A stretch of 60,000 nucleotides of DNA from assembly GCA_903813345.2 (NCBI GenBank), contig CAIIXF020000005.1, positions 12,591,375 to 12,651,374 of the forward strand, given 5' to 3'. The notes beneath the pieces were generated by a model, which saw nothing but the letters and a program-made list of their open reading frames with translations, ran no database searches and was not told where the DNA came from. The translations under genes and the position numbers were made by a program. Positions 14,101 through 44,449 of this stretch are shown in pieces. The number at the start of each line of letters is the position of its first letter. Positions within the stretch are counted from its first letter, which is position 1. Source of the DNA: Owenia fusiformis. Lineage: Eukaryota > Annelida > Polychaeta > Sabellida > Oweniidae.

Positions 14101-17100
14101 AGGAAAATCGAGCTTTTATTATGAAAAATGATGAGAAAGAATCAAAATTTAACACCTTTAAGGTATTATACCTATTGTCCTTTATTCAGAGCCACATTTT
14201 GAAGTGATGCAAGTAGGAAAATCTGACCACTGTTTTAAGAGTTATAATCTATAGCACATTTAAGAGGAATGATGTAAGTATATGATAAGAGTGCTAATTG
14301 ATTTCCAAGTTTGTCTAGACATTGATTGATAAAGGACACTCAAAGATGCATTTGAGATTATTAAGAATTTGTCAAGCAGAAAGACCGAGCACAGTAGATG
14401 GATGTTTTTGATCTGGTCCCATCAAAATAAAAAACAATATGAAAATATATGTGTTTATCAACCACAGATATTCAATCTAAAAGGATCTATAATTGAAGAT
14501 CTTCCTTGTATCCCAATATGAAAATATCAGAGATGTCATGTTTTGAAATGCAAAATAGAGTGGAAAAGAGTGAAATTTGCAAGGAATAAAGTAAATGGAC
14601 ATGTAGTGAACATTACAAACTGTTGAGAAATGCCGGAAAATCAGACAATTTATTCAAATTTTAGAGAGAAATTGAGTGGAATATGAATGACTACAGAGAA
14701 ATTTTGTGCAAGTGTTACAGACGGCACCTGACTTTAGAGTCAAAATAACTGAGTATTTACCAAACATTTAGGCCTACTGCAGAATACAATACTCTTGATT
14801 TGAGATGAAATGATGGCAAAAACCCTCCTTTCTTTTTTATGAAGCCTAATTGTGAATCAACAATGAGTTCACATGTTAGCATATCTTTAGCCAGACTTTC
14901 AACAATCTGTTTCACATCCAGTTCCACCCCAACTCAGTCTGAGATGTCATCATCATTGAATGGTAGCAAATCCCCAACTCAGTCTGAGATTTCATCATCA
15001 TTGAATGGTATTACACATAAGCAACAGTTATGCAATCGAATACAAGTTACTGTTTGAAAATAACTGCTCTGATGTTCACCAATTGACAAAATTAAGAATA
15101 TCTATGGCCTTTCAAAAAGCCCCACAAGTCGCTTGAAAACCCAAGTGTCTAAAGAAGGCCCACTAGTCCCTTTGAACTCAAAGGTTTCTTGAAAGCCCCA
15201 GAGTCTATTAGGCCAAAAGTCTCTAGATGGCCCATGAGTCTCTAGAGAGCCCATGGTAGGATTAACAGTAACTCACTGAATGAATTCTGGTAATCGACAA
15301 TAACATTCCTGGTAAATCTCATAAATGTTACCAGATTGGTGATACTGATATTACCACCAGGCTCTCTTGTTTGTAGTGATTGTAAGACTGTAGAGCAATA
15401 TAAAAGCCACATGCCAATGGTGAAGTGTAGACAAGGAGTACATTAGTAGTAGTATCTGAAGAACAAATGAACCTAAATGATGGGAAGAGAACTTCATGAT
15501 GAGCTAATTATATTGAAGTTATTCTCTACTATACGACTGCTTTGAGGGAAAGGAAAAGTTACGAGACAAAAACAAAATATGATACATCATATCTAGCCAG
15601 TATTTGAAAAACATAACTCACATCCATATCTCTCATGGAATTCATATTTCCTAACATACACATTGGTAGATCTGGGGGGAGGCCATGGACCGAGAAAAAA
15701 GAATTTTAATTTTTGGCCCAAAACCCGATTACTGGGACTTTTTAAAATTTTTGCCCAAATTATCAAGAAAATGGGCCTTGAATTTGAGCCCACTTTTTGG
15801 TTTTAGGGGCCCAAAAATTTAGACTTGAAATGTGGGCCCCTGCGTGGGGGCAATGATTATGGTCTTTTGACACTTTTATTTCACAACAAGCAGTATGCTG
15901 AAAACTGACTGAATTCAAAATAGAAGTCTCTGTATTCATGGTAACTGTAATATTTTCCTGTTTACCATTCCATCTTCTGATATTACTGTATTCCACTATT
16001 TGTGGATAAGTTGGTCTCTAATAGTTACACAATCCTTTCTTGTGTTTACATACACAGCAGGTTACCATGGTAACAGTGAATGTTTCCTGGCTTCTTGTTA
16101 ACGATCTGTTTATTCTAATCATAGTGGTTTTGTTCAGTGATTACTGATTAGCATTCTCCATTTGCATTGATATCTCTCTGCTACATACGGAAACACTATA
16201 AGAAAAGAATACCAAAACTATGCCTGGAGGATGGCAGATTAGGAGTTCTAGGGGATAAATTGTTTCTCTAAATGAGGCATAGTTATCTTGAAGGGATTAT
16301 GGATCATCATGATTTGTGTTTGAATAACTTTGATATGTGATATCTTTTTTGTTGATTGCTAAAGTACCCGTCACATTAGCCGTGTGGCTCAATTTTTGTA
16401 CTTGGTGAGATGGGCGGGATATCCCAAAAATGTTACACGTTGACAATGTCTGTTGAATCCATCATTCCATGGCATGGCTTTTTTGTCAAGCGTCCCAACA
16501 GTTCTGACAATTCTTGAATTTTTAAGGTTATCCCCTTTTCAAGGAAAAAGAGGCTTGTAAGAGGAACATACATTGGACCCTTTTTTAAAAGATTGCTTCT
16601 CCACAACTTAGATAATTCCTTTAACTTGAGAATGATTTATGTCTCCAAAATATTATGTATACTCGTAAATGAACTTCAAAAATCGTGTTTTCATAATTTT
16701 GTATTTATTCTAGTCCTTTAAGTGAAGACTAAACTGTTGGAATTTAATCCCTTGGATAAGAATGGCATTTCCTGGTAAAAGATGCCTGTAGGGTACAGCA
16801 TCTTAAAGATGTGTTTTGTCCCCATAAATTATATTTAATAATGTTACTAAGGTAACTGGATCGCAAAGACGCCCCTAATCCATGAAGAGATCAGGAAAAA
16901 CAAGATATCCCAGGAAAACAATTTTTTGCAATCATGCCTTTTTCACTTCATTTCTCTATAATGTTTGAATAAATTCTCTGATTTTCTATAATTTTTGTAC
17001 AATAAGGAGTGTTAAGAACTTGTTTACTTTATTTCTTGTTTATTTCACTCTTTTTGCTTTGTTTTCCATATCAAAACATCATCACCATGACATTTATCAT

Positions 17101-18285
17101 AAGGGAAATTTCACTTAATCCAAGTTGCTATAAATTAATGGGAGAATAATCTAATTATTAAGGAACCATGATGCGCTGAAGTTCTTAGTTAAATGTTTCT
17201 ATGCTACCTATGCTGTATCTTTGATAAATAAAGCAGTAACCATCCTTTAGGGTTAGATAAGCGCAATGTAGTTGATACACGCCATATGTGAAGATCAGAT
17301 GATGTTCAATATTGCTGGTTGTTAACAGTTTTCTGCAGGTGTAATAAATTTTTTTTCAACATAACTGTAAGCTTTCATTTTGGTCCATAATGCCCAGTGT
17401 GTGTGTGGTATTTCTTCATTTGATCCCATGTGAAATTCACATCATTCAAAAAGGGGTCTTATATGGTAGAGATTTTCATGTAGGTCAACGAGCACAGGAA
17501 AATAATGATTCCTTGGTGACATCTATTCCTTTCAAATATCTATTTGTTCCTGACATGTTTGAGCATTCGGGGGGGGGGGGGGGGGGGGGCGGGGGCATTG
17601 TCTGTCCAAACACCTCATGTTATTTTGATATGATATTTTGGATGTACAAAAATGTGTAATACATGTACACATTCAAAATTGCTTTGTACAGTATTGTTAT
17701 TTCATTTAAATAAGAAATATAAGAGGGGCTGGTGACCATTTCAACTATAATATAAATAAATAAACCATTGTGTATCCTAAAGAGAAAGAAGCTCTGATAT
17801 ATCTTGATAATTTCTACTATTCAATTACTATTACAACTTCATTGTTTTTTTCATTGTATTTCATTGTTGGTTACAGAGGCATAGCAAGACTAGTGTCTGA
17901 AAATAGACAAGGCAAATAGTTATAGGGGAGGAAAATTTGTGATGAAAGAGAACATGTATATTATGCTTAAACATGTATTATACATGTTTATAATTTTAGT
18001 AAAACTCATAATTTTGGTGAGGCATTCTGCCTCTCATGCCTCATTCCTTGCCACATCCATATTGTACAAAACTGAAACATTATTTAATATTGTCTATCTT
18101 CTTTCTTCTTCCAGAGACCTATCAAAACGGAAGTAGAATACAAAACAAAGACAGAAAAACCACCGAAACAGCAAGCCACAAAAGACGGCACAAATACAGA
18201 AAACACAAGCTCAACAAAAACATTCTCTAGTTCATTATTCAGCCTTTCTTTAGTACTCACAATCTTTGGACTACTATTCAGATAA
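11118..18285 (+). CDS. Cysteine-rich secreted, probably GPI-anchored protein (5' partial)
   Basis: I do not recognise the family. Four exons join in frame: 11118-11408, 12135-12270, 13289-13442 and 18115-18285 (stop TAA 18283-18285). All borders are AG..GT with matching phases (1, 2, 0). They give 249 visible residues. The first exon follows a clear acceptor (TTGCAG) and opens LSLSQATC, which looks like the end of a signal peptide, so a signal-peptide exon is missing upstream. The ectodomain has 12 cysteines spaced through exons 1-3, an even number consistent with disulphide pairing in an extracellular helical domain. The last exon is Lys/Thr/Pro-rich (RPIKTEVEYKTKTEKPPKQQ), then a Ser/Thr stretch, and ends in a hydrophobic tail (LFSLSLVLTIFGLLFR). 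That is the layout of a GPI-attachment signal, although a short membrane anchor is also possible. Function is unknown. The exon chain is well supported; the GPI call is inference. Confidence 0.82.
12300..12480. repeat. ~18 bp GAAGGAGAAATYTC minisatellite in gene 1 intron 2
   Basis: About ten imperfect units of GAAGGAGAAATCTCTTT-like sequence start roughly 30 bp after the exon 2 donor at 12271. Units near a multiple of three keep open frames on both strands (12291-12575 plus, 12502-12278 minus). These are repeat artefacts. Confidence 0.8.
13045..13230. mobile_element. Short element with CAGTAAAACCTG / AAGTTTTACTGG ends
   Basis: Left end CAGTAAAACCTGTATA at about 13046 and right end AGCAAGTTTTACTGG at about 13216-13230 form imperfect terminal inverted repeats about 180 bp apart. 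The ends resemble pogo/Tigger-type termini, which is an inference from end sequence alone. It lies in intron 2 of gene 1. Related ends recur at 19389, 19970-20093, 32834 and 40046. Confidence 0.45.
13715..13920. repeat. 51 bp tandem repeat, 4 copies
   Basis: Units start at 13715, 13766, 13817 and 13868 with TAGGTGTTTACTATTTCAAG-type sequence and are nearly identical. Because 51 is divisible by three, a repetitive open frame (13695-13913) results; it is not a gene. Located in intron 3 of gene 1. Confidence 0.9.
14535..14705 (+). repeat. Family A dispersed repeat, copy 8
   Basis: Well-preserved plus copy in gene 1 intron 3, beginning CATGTTTTGAAATGCAAAAT. The shared frame reads HVLKCKIEWKRVKFARNK and continues with only two stops to the end. 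Confidence 0.88.
15125..15260. repeat. Degenerate GCCC..AGTCTCTTGA repeat
   Basis: Several diverged units of roughly 25 bp, each with a GCCCANNAGTCTCTNGA-like core. Low-complexity intronic sequence in gene 1. Confidence 0.45.
16061..16074. promoter_or_regulatory. Perfect palindromic RFX X-box motif
   Basis: GTTACCATGGTAAC is a perfect 14 bp palindrome that fits the symmetric RFX X-box consensus. It sits in intron 3 of gene 1. The match is seen in the sequence; activity is not known. Confidence 0.35.
16931..17090 (-). repeat. Family A dispersed repeat, copy 9
   Basis: Minus copy in gene 1 intron 3, moderately degraded; the shared frame is broken by indels. Confidence 0.75.
17571..17595. repeat. 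Poly-G tract
   Basis: About 19 G, one C, then five more G. Prone to G-quadruplex formation and sequencing length error. Lies in gene 1 intron 3. Confidence 0.95.
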
Positions 18286-18610
18286 AAACAAGGACTGGGT
18301 TTATTGTTATTACTGATCTAAAGAATTTGCCAGAATTTATTGTAAAATTTATCGTATTCAGTTTAATTTTGTCAAAAATTGGTGACATTGATAAGGTGAT
18401 ATTTGATTACACAAAATGCACGATTCTTGAGGTGGAATTAATGTTGTTGTTAAAAAATCAGTAAATTGAACATTTTGTAGTATTTTTCAATTGCACTGCA
18501 TATTTATTTTGTTGATTGTAGAATATGTTTTGAATTTATCCAATGGGTGACTTGTTGTACCACAATTACGAGGAAATATCCCTTTAGTATAGGAAAAACA
18601 AGAACTACGT

Positions 18611-19254
18611 AATACTATAAGTTATTGAATGATTTGAAGTGCAATACAGGATATATTCTGCTCGAGAAATTCCGTATTGGAACGAGACGAAGTCGAGTGC
18701 CAATACAGAATATCGAGACAGAATATATCCTGTATTGCACTTCAAATCATTCAATAACGTTTTTATCGTGTGATCCTCTGTATTGCTACTGAGATTGTTC
18801 CCACCGTACCAATATTTTCTGTATTGCGACGGAGATGATCAACGGGGACAATCTCAGTAGCAATACAGATTGGTACAGCACACAAACTGACCAATCAGAA
18901 GTCTTCATTTTACAGATCATACGATAATATAAGTTATTGAATGGTTTGAAGTGCAATACAGGATATGTTCTGCTCGAGAATTCCGTATTGGAACGAGACG
19001 AAGTTGAGTTCCAATACAGAATATCGAGACAGAATATATCCTATATTGCACTTCAAATCATTCAATAACGTTTTTATCGTGTGATCCTCTGTATTGCTAC
19101 TGAGATTGTCCCCTCCGTACCAATATTTTCTGTATTGCGACGGAGATGATCGACGGAGATGATCGACGGGGACAATCTCAGTAGCAATACAGGTTGGTAC
19201 AGCACAAGAACTGACCAATCAGAGGGCTTCATTTTACAGATCATACGATAAAAT
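18611..19254. repeat. Two tandem ~312-325 bp units, each with two long inverted repeats
   Basis: Two direct copies (18611-18928 and 18929-19254). In unit 1, 18621-18660 is an exact reverse complement of 18719-18758 (40 bp arms, 58 bp spacer). A second inverted pair built on CTGTATTGCTACTGAGATTG occurs at about 18778-18798 and 18847-18867. In unit 2 the first stem is kept with two changes that remain G-U pairs in RNA and one mismatch. A GATGATCGACGG duplication explains the longer second unit. The element lies in the presumed 3' UTR of gene 1 and may derive from a foldback transposon. Confidence 0.88.
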
Positions 19255-19964
19255 AAGATCTGTCTAGTCTAAACATCACTGGACTAACCAAAAATATTTA
19301 AATGAGAAAGTGTTCACATTTCAACATGAGAGTCAATGGGAGATTAAAAGGTTGGAGGGGAGATTAGTTTGGGTGTTTCAACATACAGGTTTTACTGTAT
19401 TGAATATGATAAGACAACCATGTATAGGGCTCACAGGAAATAAACTATTTTGTTATTGATGGTCATGATTGAATTTGAATTTTTGAAAATATGATATTGG
19501 CCTTTGAAAATATCATTTTAACACAAGGCAATCGCCTTGGTCAATATGATATTTTCCTTGGCCAATATATATTTCCCCCGAATAAAATTCATATTCCATC
19601 CCTCTCATTAAATAACCTCAATTTCATTTGCACAGATACAGATACAGACCAAGAGCTGGTATTTAACGATACCCAGTTTTTTTATTATTGACCTCTTATC
19701 CTTGCTTTAAATTATGTGTACGAACCTCTGAATGTTTGGACCCATGTATTAGCCATTTTTTAAAATTCTGTTCATTTTTCAATAACAAGATCTCAATGCA
19801 TTAAATCATGTACATATTGCAATTCAATGTTATATGATGTGATTAAAATATTGTAGTAAAAATGAATCGATTGTCTTTCATATTGCTGGTAATAAATTGT
19901 AAGTTATTTTACAAGTAGTGAATGTTGATGTCTACGCAGGATGCTAAATTGAGCAATCTTATTG

Positions 19965-20095
19965 TAAAACCTGTGTATATGGAACACTCTTGAAAGTGTT
20001 CCACTTATGAGGTGTTTCATAAATAGAGGAGTTTGAGTCTCGAAACTGAAAAATGTCTAAACAAAGGCGATCCATTTTACAGGTTTTGCTGTACA
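19965..20095. mobile_element. Short MITE-like element with GTAAAACCTG ends
   Basis: Left end TTGTAAAACCTGTGTATA and right end TTACAGGTTTTGCTGTA are inverted around about 130 bp. A lone end of the same type, TACAGGTTTTACTGTA, lies at 19385-19400. Probably remnants of one non-autonomous DNA transposon family. Confidence 0.45.
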
Positions 20096-20659
20096 TCTAT
20101 CATAATGATGAACTGAGGTCATATGTATACCGTCTTGTATACAGCATTTCTTGTTCATTTGAAAGGGGACTCTTTCTAGACGAGATATTTGAAGACTTGA
20201 AATATGAAAAATATCAGATACCTAATAATAGATACCTGTAAAGGTTCTTAGAATTATAAATCATGGAGCTTTAAAGACACACCCCACCTTGATTTGAAAA
20301 TGCTCAGTCAAAAGCAAATCTCTATAAAGTGCCTCAAATTGAAATGATAATCCATTTCATGGACCAATTATGCATTTGTTCATGTTTTGATGGGGTTTGT
20401 CTTTGACTTTTCATTTTCTATCATAATACAGCATCTTATGTTTTGAACTGTCAATCATTGTTGGTTTTATGCCTTAAATCTTAATTGCTTGTAATTGATT
20501 GAATCACTTTAGAATGTAGTTGTTACTGTACATATGTATATAATACATTGTAATTTTTGTATAAAATGATGTTAAGCTTAACATATTGTGCTATATGCTA
20601 TATCATACATTGATTATATTAAATAAATCGCTATGAATTTCTTGACTATTTACAAAAAA

Positions 20660-22970
20660 TATGTTTCATGTTTAATAGATTTTGGATTCATTTACCTTGT
20701 CTTGATTATAGAAAATATATTAGGTATCATTTACTTTGGATCTCATTTCTTTTATTGATGTTTAAGAAAATGTTTTAACCAAATATCAATAAATATTCTT
20801 TACAGCACTCATGTAGTCTAAATCACAATAGTACGCGGAGCATTCAAAAAACATTGAAAGAATTGGGTGACGGGTGAACCCATTTGAAAAAATACACCAT
20901 TTGGTAATTTTAATCTAAATTATACTGTAAATGTATTTATGAACAGTGGCCTGGGTCCCTCAAAAGAAATTGGAGCACAAAAATGGTTGAGGCCCAAAAC
21001 TTGCTCTTCCCTACATAAACTTGGCAACAAAAGAAAGAATATGTGTATAACAAGTAAAGCGCAGGTGCCATTGTCTCAATTTATTCAAGATATTCAAAGA
21101 AAATCTAAATCTTTGAGATACCATAACATGATTATGCCATGTTATTGAAGTCATTCAAGGAAAGTGTACACCATGGTGTTCTACACATCAAGTACTAAAG
21201 CTGTTGAGAACACAATTCAGCATCAAAAGATTTAGGATTTGATTTCCAAACTTCAAACTGTTATCTCCCCGTCTAATCATCACTCTACCCTTATGGGTGA
21301 CTAGTCAAACAAGCTAGATAATTCAACTCAAGTTTAGAACACCATGTTTTGCTCACTTAGGCCTCGTCAATGGGGCTTGATTTTCACTTGTGGTGGGTAT
21401 GTTACATGTTAGGACAATCCATAGATGATGAAATAAACATGTTTAGTGAACTAGCTGTAGGGATGAGCCACTGCTGGTCATTATAACATGTTTTGAACTC
21501 ATCCATAGCATCATATTTCCACGGATTTCTCTCTAAGCTATTTCTCTCATTTCTCGTCAATTTTGAATATGGACAATGTTGTATCTGTTTTTTTTGCTTT
21601 ATTCACTGCTGAATTCATACTTTTACACTTTTTAAACAATTCAAAATATGGCAATTACAATTACTAATGGTAGTAGATTATTACAGAGATCGCCATGATA
21701 TTGAATGTATATGGAATCAGTGGAGAATAAATAGACATTTCATGTTTGAAAAACAAAATCGAGAATAGAATGGAATGGAATCTGCAATGAGTAGAATAAA
21801 CAGAAACAAAATCAATATATGAGATTGTCTAAAAATGCCAGAAAAAAATGGACTCTTCATTCAAGTTGTTTTACGGACAACTCTAAAATGACATTATAAC
21901 AAGAGCACAAAACTCATCCTCAATTAATTCCCTTAGGCCAATTTCTTAAAACATCAGACAAGTTCTCGATCTGCAAATTGATTCTTCTTTCTCAGATTTA
22001 CATTTTTGCAAAAGGCAAATCAGTTGCAAACCTGTAACTATGATGTTTCGAGTAACCAAACCCTTGTTCATATCCCTAAAGCAAAAATGTCCTGAGTTTG
22101 AAACCATTCAGACAGCAAACATTGTTTAATTGCAAAATAATGTTACTAAGCCTCTTAATACTATATTTATGGTTGTAAAATATTCATAAAAAAAGAAATA
22201 AAAACTAAAAAATGAAGTAATATACTTCTAATGTCTCACATTACATCTTGCTGAAAATGTTGAATGAAAAAACATTACATTATGTGTAGGATACTCATAA
22301 TTTTCATAACTACAAATAAATAAACATCATAACTTAACTATAATTATAATATATTTTATTTATCTTTAATTACTTGGGCATAATTATAAATAACATGCAA
22401 ATTAACAAATTTAACAAGCTATTGAATAACAAGCAAAATAAGGTGACAGTGAATAGAAATGAAGTCACTCAGATGACACGAAAATTCGTGAGAAAAATCA
22501 AAAAATCAATGACCAAAGCGACTTGTGGCAATACAGGAAAGCTGATTTGGCAATAACATATTTCAGTACATAATGCTCCCAAAATGGCTCTATTTGACAG
22601 TGTTATGCATGTATTTATGAGCTTATACTGAGAAAAATTAGGAGTCTGTCTAAGCTGTACTTATCGGAAAAAGTTGTGACTTCAAAGTAAATTCCAGTTA
22701 ATAACAACTCAGGACGCACATTTACTATTCCAATAGCTTACGAGGCATCGTTTGATCCTTGACATCGGCTAACAGGCAGATTTAATTAAGATTTTGACAT
22801 TATCCCTAGAAAGAATCAACCATATCCGGACATCTCAATATGTTAGCAAATTCAACTGATCCATATTCTAGTTAAACCAATAGTTTTCTCATCCATTTAG
22901 GATAATGTCAGTTTAATAAAATGAATTGGATTGAAAGAAAAGGTCAAATGTATGGTTTATGTTTTGAGCC
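20660..22970. other. Gap between the convergent 3' ends of gene 1 and QARS1
   Basis: AT-rich, no exon seen. Two strongly degraded family A-like segments sit at about 21486-21655 (minus) and 21738-21866 (plus), facing each other. The plus-strand 60-codon frame at 22374 is Asn/Lys-rich and looks like chance. Confidence 0.55.
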
Positions 22971-22974
22971 AAAA

Positions 22975-23227
22975 ATCAATGGCTTTTTCATTATTTTATT
23001 TTAGATATTCTTAATTCTTGTATCATAGTAAAAGAAATATGTATTCACTTAAATTCCATCACCCCTAAGATTATACATTATATGTATTAATTTGAGTGTT
23101 GTGTTGTTTTCCTGTGTAATCATATTGTCCATATTTGTGTCCTGATTATGCAGAAGATATGTTTGCAACAGTATCTTCATGGTGAATGTTGGAGATCGAA
23201 TAAACACAAACCTCAGCAATAGTGTCA
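22975..23227 (-). other. QARS1: QARS1 3' UTR with candidate poly(A) signal
   Basis: Downstream of the QARS1 stop (23228-23230), AATAAA occurs on the minus strand at about 22995-23000 (TTTATT on the plus strand). The UTR would be about 250 bases. Confidence 0.5.
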
Positions 23228-41026
<17,799 letters not shown>

Positions 41027-41630
41027 CTTGAAAGAGACCTCTTAGCATAGAAATCTGGGAAAGTATCAACATTACTTACATTTGATCTCTCTTACGCAAC
41101 AGATCAAAATGTTTACGTAAATTAATACAACAAAGCATAAAAAACTGTGAATACATATTAAATACATCTGTTTTCGGATGGGAATAATATTATGATAGCA
41201 AGAAAGTATACATAAAATGACTTAATAGTACAAGGAGTCTGAAACAAGTGCTCAAAACTAAGTATAGATGGCAGATTTGTTTAAACTTTGCATCCAGAAT
41301 GTTTATAGTTCAACAGTGATATAAAGATGTCGCTTGACTATCTCTCCTTTGCCAGCGTTTATTATGTGTGTTCGCATTTACAAAAAGTTTAAAATATATT
41401 ATGGGGAAATGTCATTTCAACATTTTAACTATAAAATTCTTATTTCATATCCACATAAATTGAGAAAAATAACAACTAGCTTATTTCATTAATAATTTGA
41501 TATTTTAATCATGAAAATCAGATAAAATACTCATCATACGGGATTTTAGATTATGCCAGATAAATCGTTTTTTAATTTGCTTTCAGATTAATACATGTTT
41601 CAAACTTCAGAAAGTTCTTACTTCAGTATT
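41027..41630. other. QARS1 upstream region
   Basis: AT-rich sequence 5' of the QARS1 ATG. No TATA box in a convincing position and no CpG cluster. The transcription start cannot be placed. Confidence 0.4.
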
Positions 41631-41672
41631 ATATTGCATTGCATTGCATTGCATTGCATTGCATTGTATTGT
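41631..41672. repeat. (GCATT)n pentanucleotide microsatellite
   Basis: Seven or so copies of GCATT/GTATT just upstream of QARS1. Confidence 0.95.
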
Positions 41673-42062
41673 ATCCTTTATTACCAATGCACATTATTTC
41701 TAGTAAAGGCCCATGATAACGCAAATAACCAGAAACCATAAGGATGGAACACACACAGCAAAGAACACTTCGGTAATGCTCATTAATCATTATGTAACAA
41801 AAAATTCAAAATATGTATTTGTGAAATAACTGACTTTATTTTATCTAAAAATACAAATTATGCATTATGGAATTGATCCAAGGCTTTATTAGGCTACTAA
41901 TCAGTTACTTCTAATCAATTGATGAATTTTAAAAATGACCATCTCAGAAACACGTGAGGGAGTATCACGATGATTGTTGTCCTCAGATGATAGAAACTGA
42001 AGATGAACTCTCAATAGCCTCTCTTTCACTCAATCCTGCGCTGAATGACCAATCATTGATAC

Positions 42063-42076
42063 TTTTCGCGCGAAAA
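42063..42076. promoter_or_regulatory. Palindromic TTTTCGCGCGAAAA (E2F-like)
   Basis: A perfect 14 bp palindrome matching the symmetric E2F-type core, about 1 kb upstream of QARS1. Function is inferred only from the motif. Confidence 0.25.
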
Positions 42077-43525
42077 CCCTAATTGATGAGCCTTCGCGGG
42101 TAATGTGATAGATATGCCATTATGAGGGTCGTGTCCCGACGACCTTAGAGTGACCAACTGAGGGCACGGCGAGGTTAGTTTCTCTACCGGACTACTTGTT
42201 TTGTGCAACTGTAGGATCGATTACCCTCACTTGACCAATAGGGCTCGTGAGGATACAGTTGCCGTGGCATTTCATACAACTGGCCGTCTGCGTTCTTTTT
42301 TCAGATGGGGATTCAGCGTGTTTGCGCACAGTGATCATCTGCATAGGGGTAGCAGCTGGAATGACATTCTCTTGTAATTGATTGAGTGATGAGTTTTTAA
42401 CTATTGACTGTAGGGTACCTGGGGTTGGATGACCATTTGAATTGTTGTTTTTTTTGTTTGATCATAATCAATTAAACCTATTAAAAAATTACATTGATTT
42501 TAGTTCACCCCTCCCCTCAAGGCCAATAACTTTTAAAATCCAACTGATACAACAGTCAAGATTAAAAGGCCAAAATTAGGATTTTGAATGATTATAATTA
42601 AACTGACCATTTGATAATTTAATTGTAAATCAAACGACACAACGCGGACAAATTGGATTATTTTACTGGGATTTTTAGGGAAGTGAATTGAAGGGAAGAG
42701 GCATAGCCCAAAAATGATAAGACAAGCCTTTATCGAACCAGATTACACATAACCAGATCACAAAAATCGTGACTGACATTGTGGCAGACGAAGCTTAAAC
42801 AGAGTTCACAAAGCCCCTGGAAATTTGTTAAACTGATAGATGGATACTAAATATCTTATTGTCCACGAGTCCAATTATCCAGCATTTATAGCAGCTGTAA
42901 TTATACAGTTCCCATTCATTAGGCCTATGCCCAGTTCGATGATGTCACAAGTTCACGGAGGTCAGTGTGAGGGGGTCATGTGACCTCGGGGTCATACACT
43001 GTGTCACCCTAGTCGAGGACCCCATGAGGATTAATTAGCAATACTTCGTATCAATTAGTTCTCATCACCGGATTATGGTAATCCAAGCTATCTGTCTAAC
43101 GTGACATCCCGGAATCACAAGTCTTGCATTCACTTGCCATGTCGTTACGCAGCATCACATGGCCCTAGTAAATTATAGTATTTCCTGTTTCTTTTCTGGC
43201 TAGAATTTCCGAAGAATGCTCGAATAAAATTATTTAAGAAATATTTCGATAAATCTGATGTGTCAAAGAATTAGACAGTTATAAACAAAAATATCCTGGT
43301 CTATTCTAATTTATTGCACAAAATACATCGCAATTCCGCAATTGCTTCCTATATTGCTAGGATAAAGAGAAGAAACGTTGCGAAATTGAAATAATCCTTG
43401 GGAATCAAAGAAAATAATATTTACTATAGTATTCCACGCTGTCCAATACCCAAAGTTTGACCTCTTGATAACCTGATAACCCAATACTAGAAATTATAAT
43501 GGGATGGGAAATGGCTCTTTGTAAG

Positions 43526-43537
43526 TTTCCCGCCAAA
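43526..43537. promoter_or_regulatory. E2F-like TTTCCCGCCAAA
   Basis: Exact match to the E2F consensus in an intergenic region. No adjacent gene start is visible. Confidence 0.25.
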
Positions 43538-44449
43538 AATGGAGAGGTAGACGCACATTGGTCATTTTGTTAATACTATGGAATGTCATTATCTTGGGGT
43601 TTCTTTACATCGTCTGCCCATGATAGGTCAATGACCACATACCCCCAAGATACCGATAATATGGATGCTCTTCAAAAATGCTAGATTTTAAATTTTATTA
43701 ATAAAAACCAGGAAATCAAATAAGCCTAGTTATTTCGAAAGAAGGGTGATTCACTTGTTTTTCAAAGTCGAATCTTGTAAACATGGAAACTGGTTGTATT
43801 CGTAGTAATCTGAAACAAAAATTAAAACAAATGTCACTCTGAAGGTGACAGGGACAAACAAGCTAGAATAGCTTTACATAGTTCAATTAATTATGAAAAT
43901 TTGTACGAACGCGTCGGGAGGATAGATGCTCCTATGGGTCATTCACACTGAAGTATCGATTCCTCGAGCGTTGAAATCTGCGGTTAATCTGTTTGTCGAG
44001 ACGTAATAATGACGAGAAAGTTTGTTTATCCGAGGAAAAAAGCTATTACTGTTTTAATTTTCTCCATAAAGCTGATTTACATTACAAAAAGGTTAAAAAC
44101 CTTAGCAGAGTCTGAAACGGACGACGCAATCACACGCACATCCGGGACGCACACGGGGACGGGGACTGAAATCTTATGAATCAAGATGTCAATGTTAGGC
44201 GACTGTGGGTTCAACAAAATTAACTTGATAATGCAATAAACCAGACGATTCAAGATGTACGGCGACCTCCACCCCCACCAATACATGTTTTAGTTTACAT
44301 CCAGGCCGTAGTGAGTCGTGGTCTCCACCGCCCCCTCCCCCTAAAACCTGACCTAGGGTAACTAGATGAAACATCGTGTTCTCTCGGATTGAATTCTCGA
44401 TTCGTTCGGATAGTCTTGCATGCTTGAAGCACAAGTGTGAAGACGCCCC

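Larger units (their letters stand above)
18286..20650 (+). other. Probable 3' UTR of gene 1
   Basis: After the stop at 18285 there is no AATAAA for more than 1.1 kb. Candidates on the plus strand are 19439-19444, 19581-19586, 19891-19896 and 20622-20627. If any of these is used, the transcript contains the tandem hairpin repeats at 18611-19254. The true end cannot be fixed from sequence alone. Confidence 0.5.

Noticed and set aside
22374-22556. 60-codon Asn/Lys-rich plus-strand frame
   Set aside because: Typical chance frame in A-rich sequence between convergent genes.
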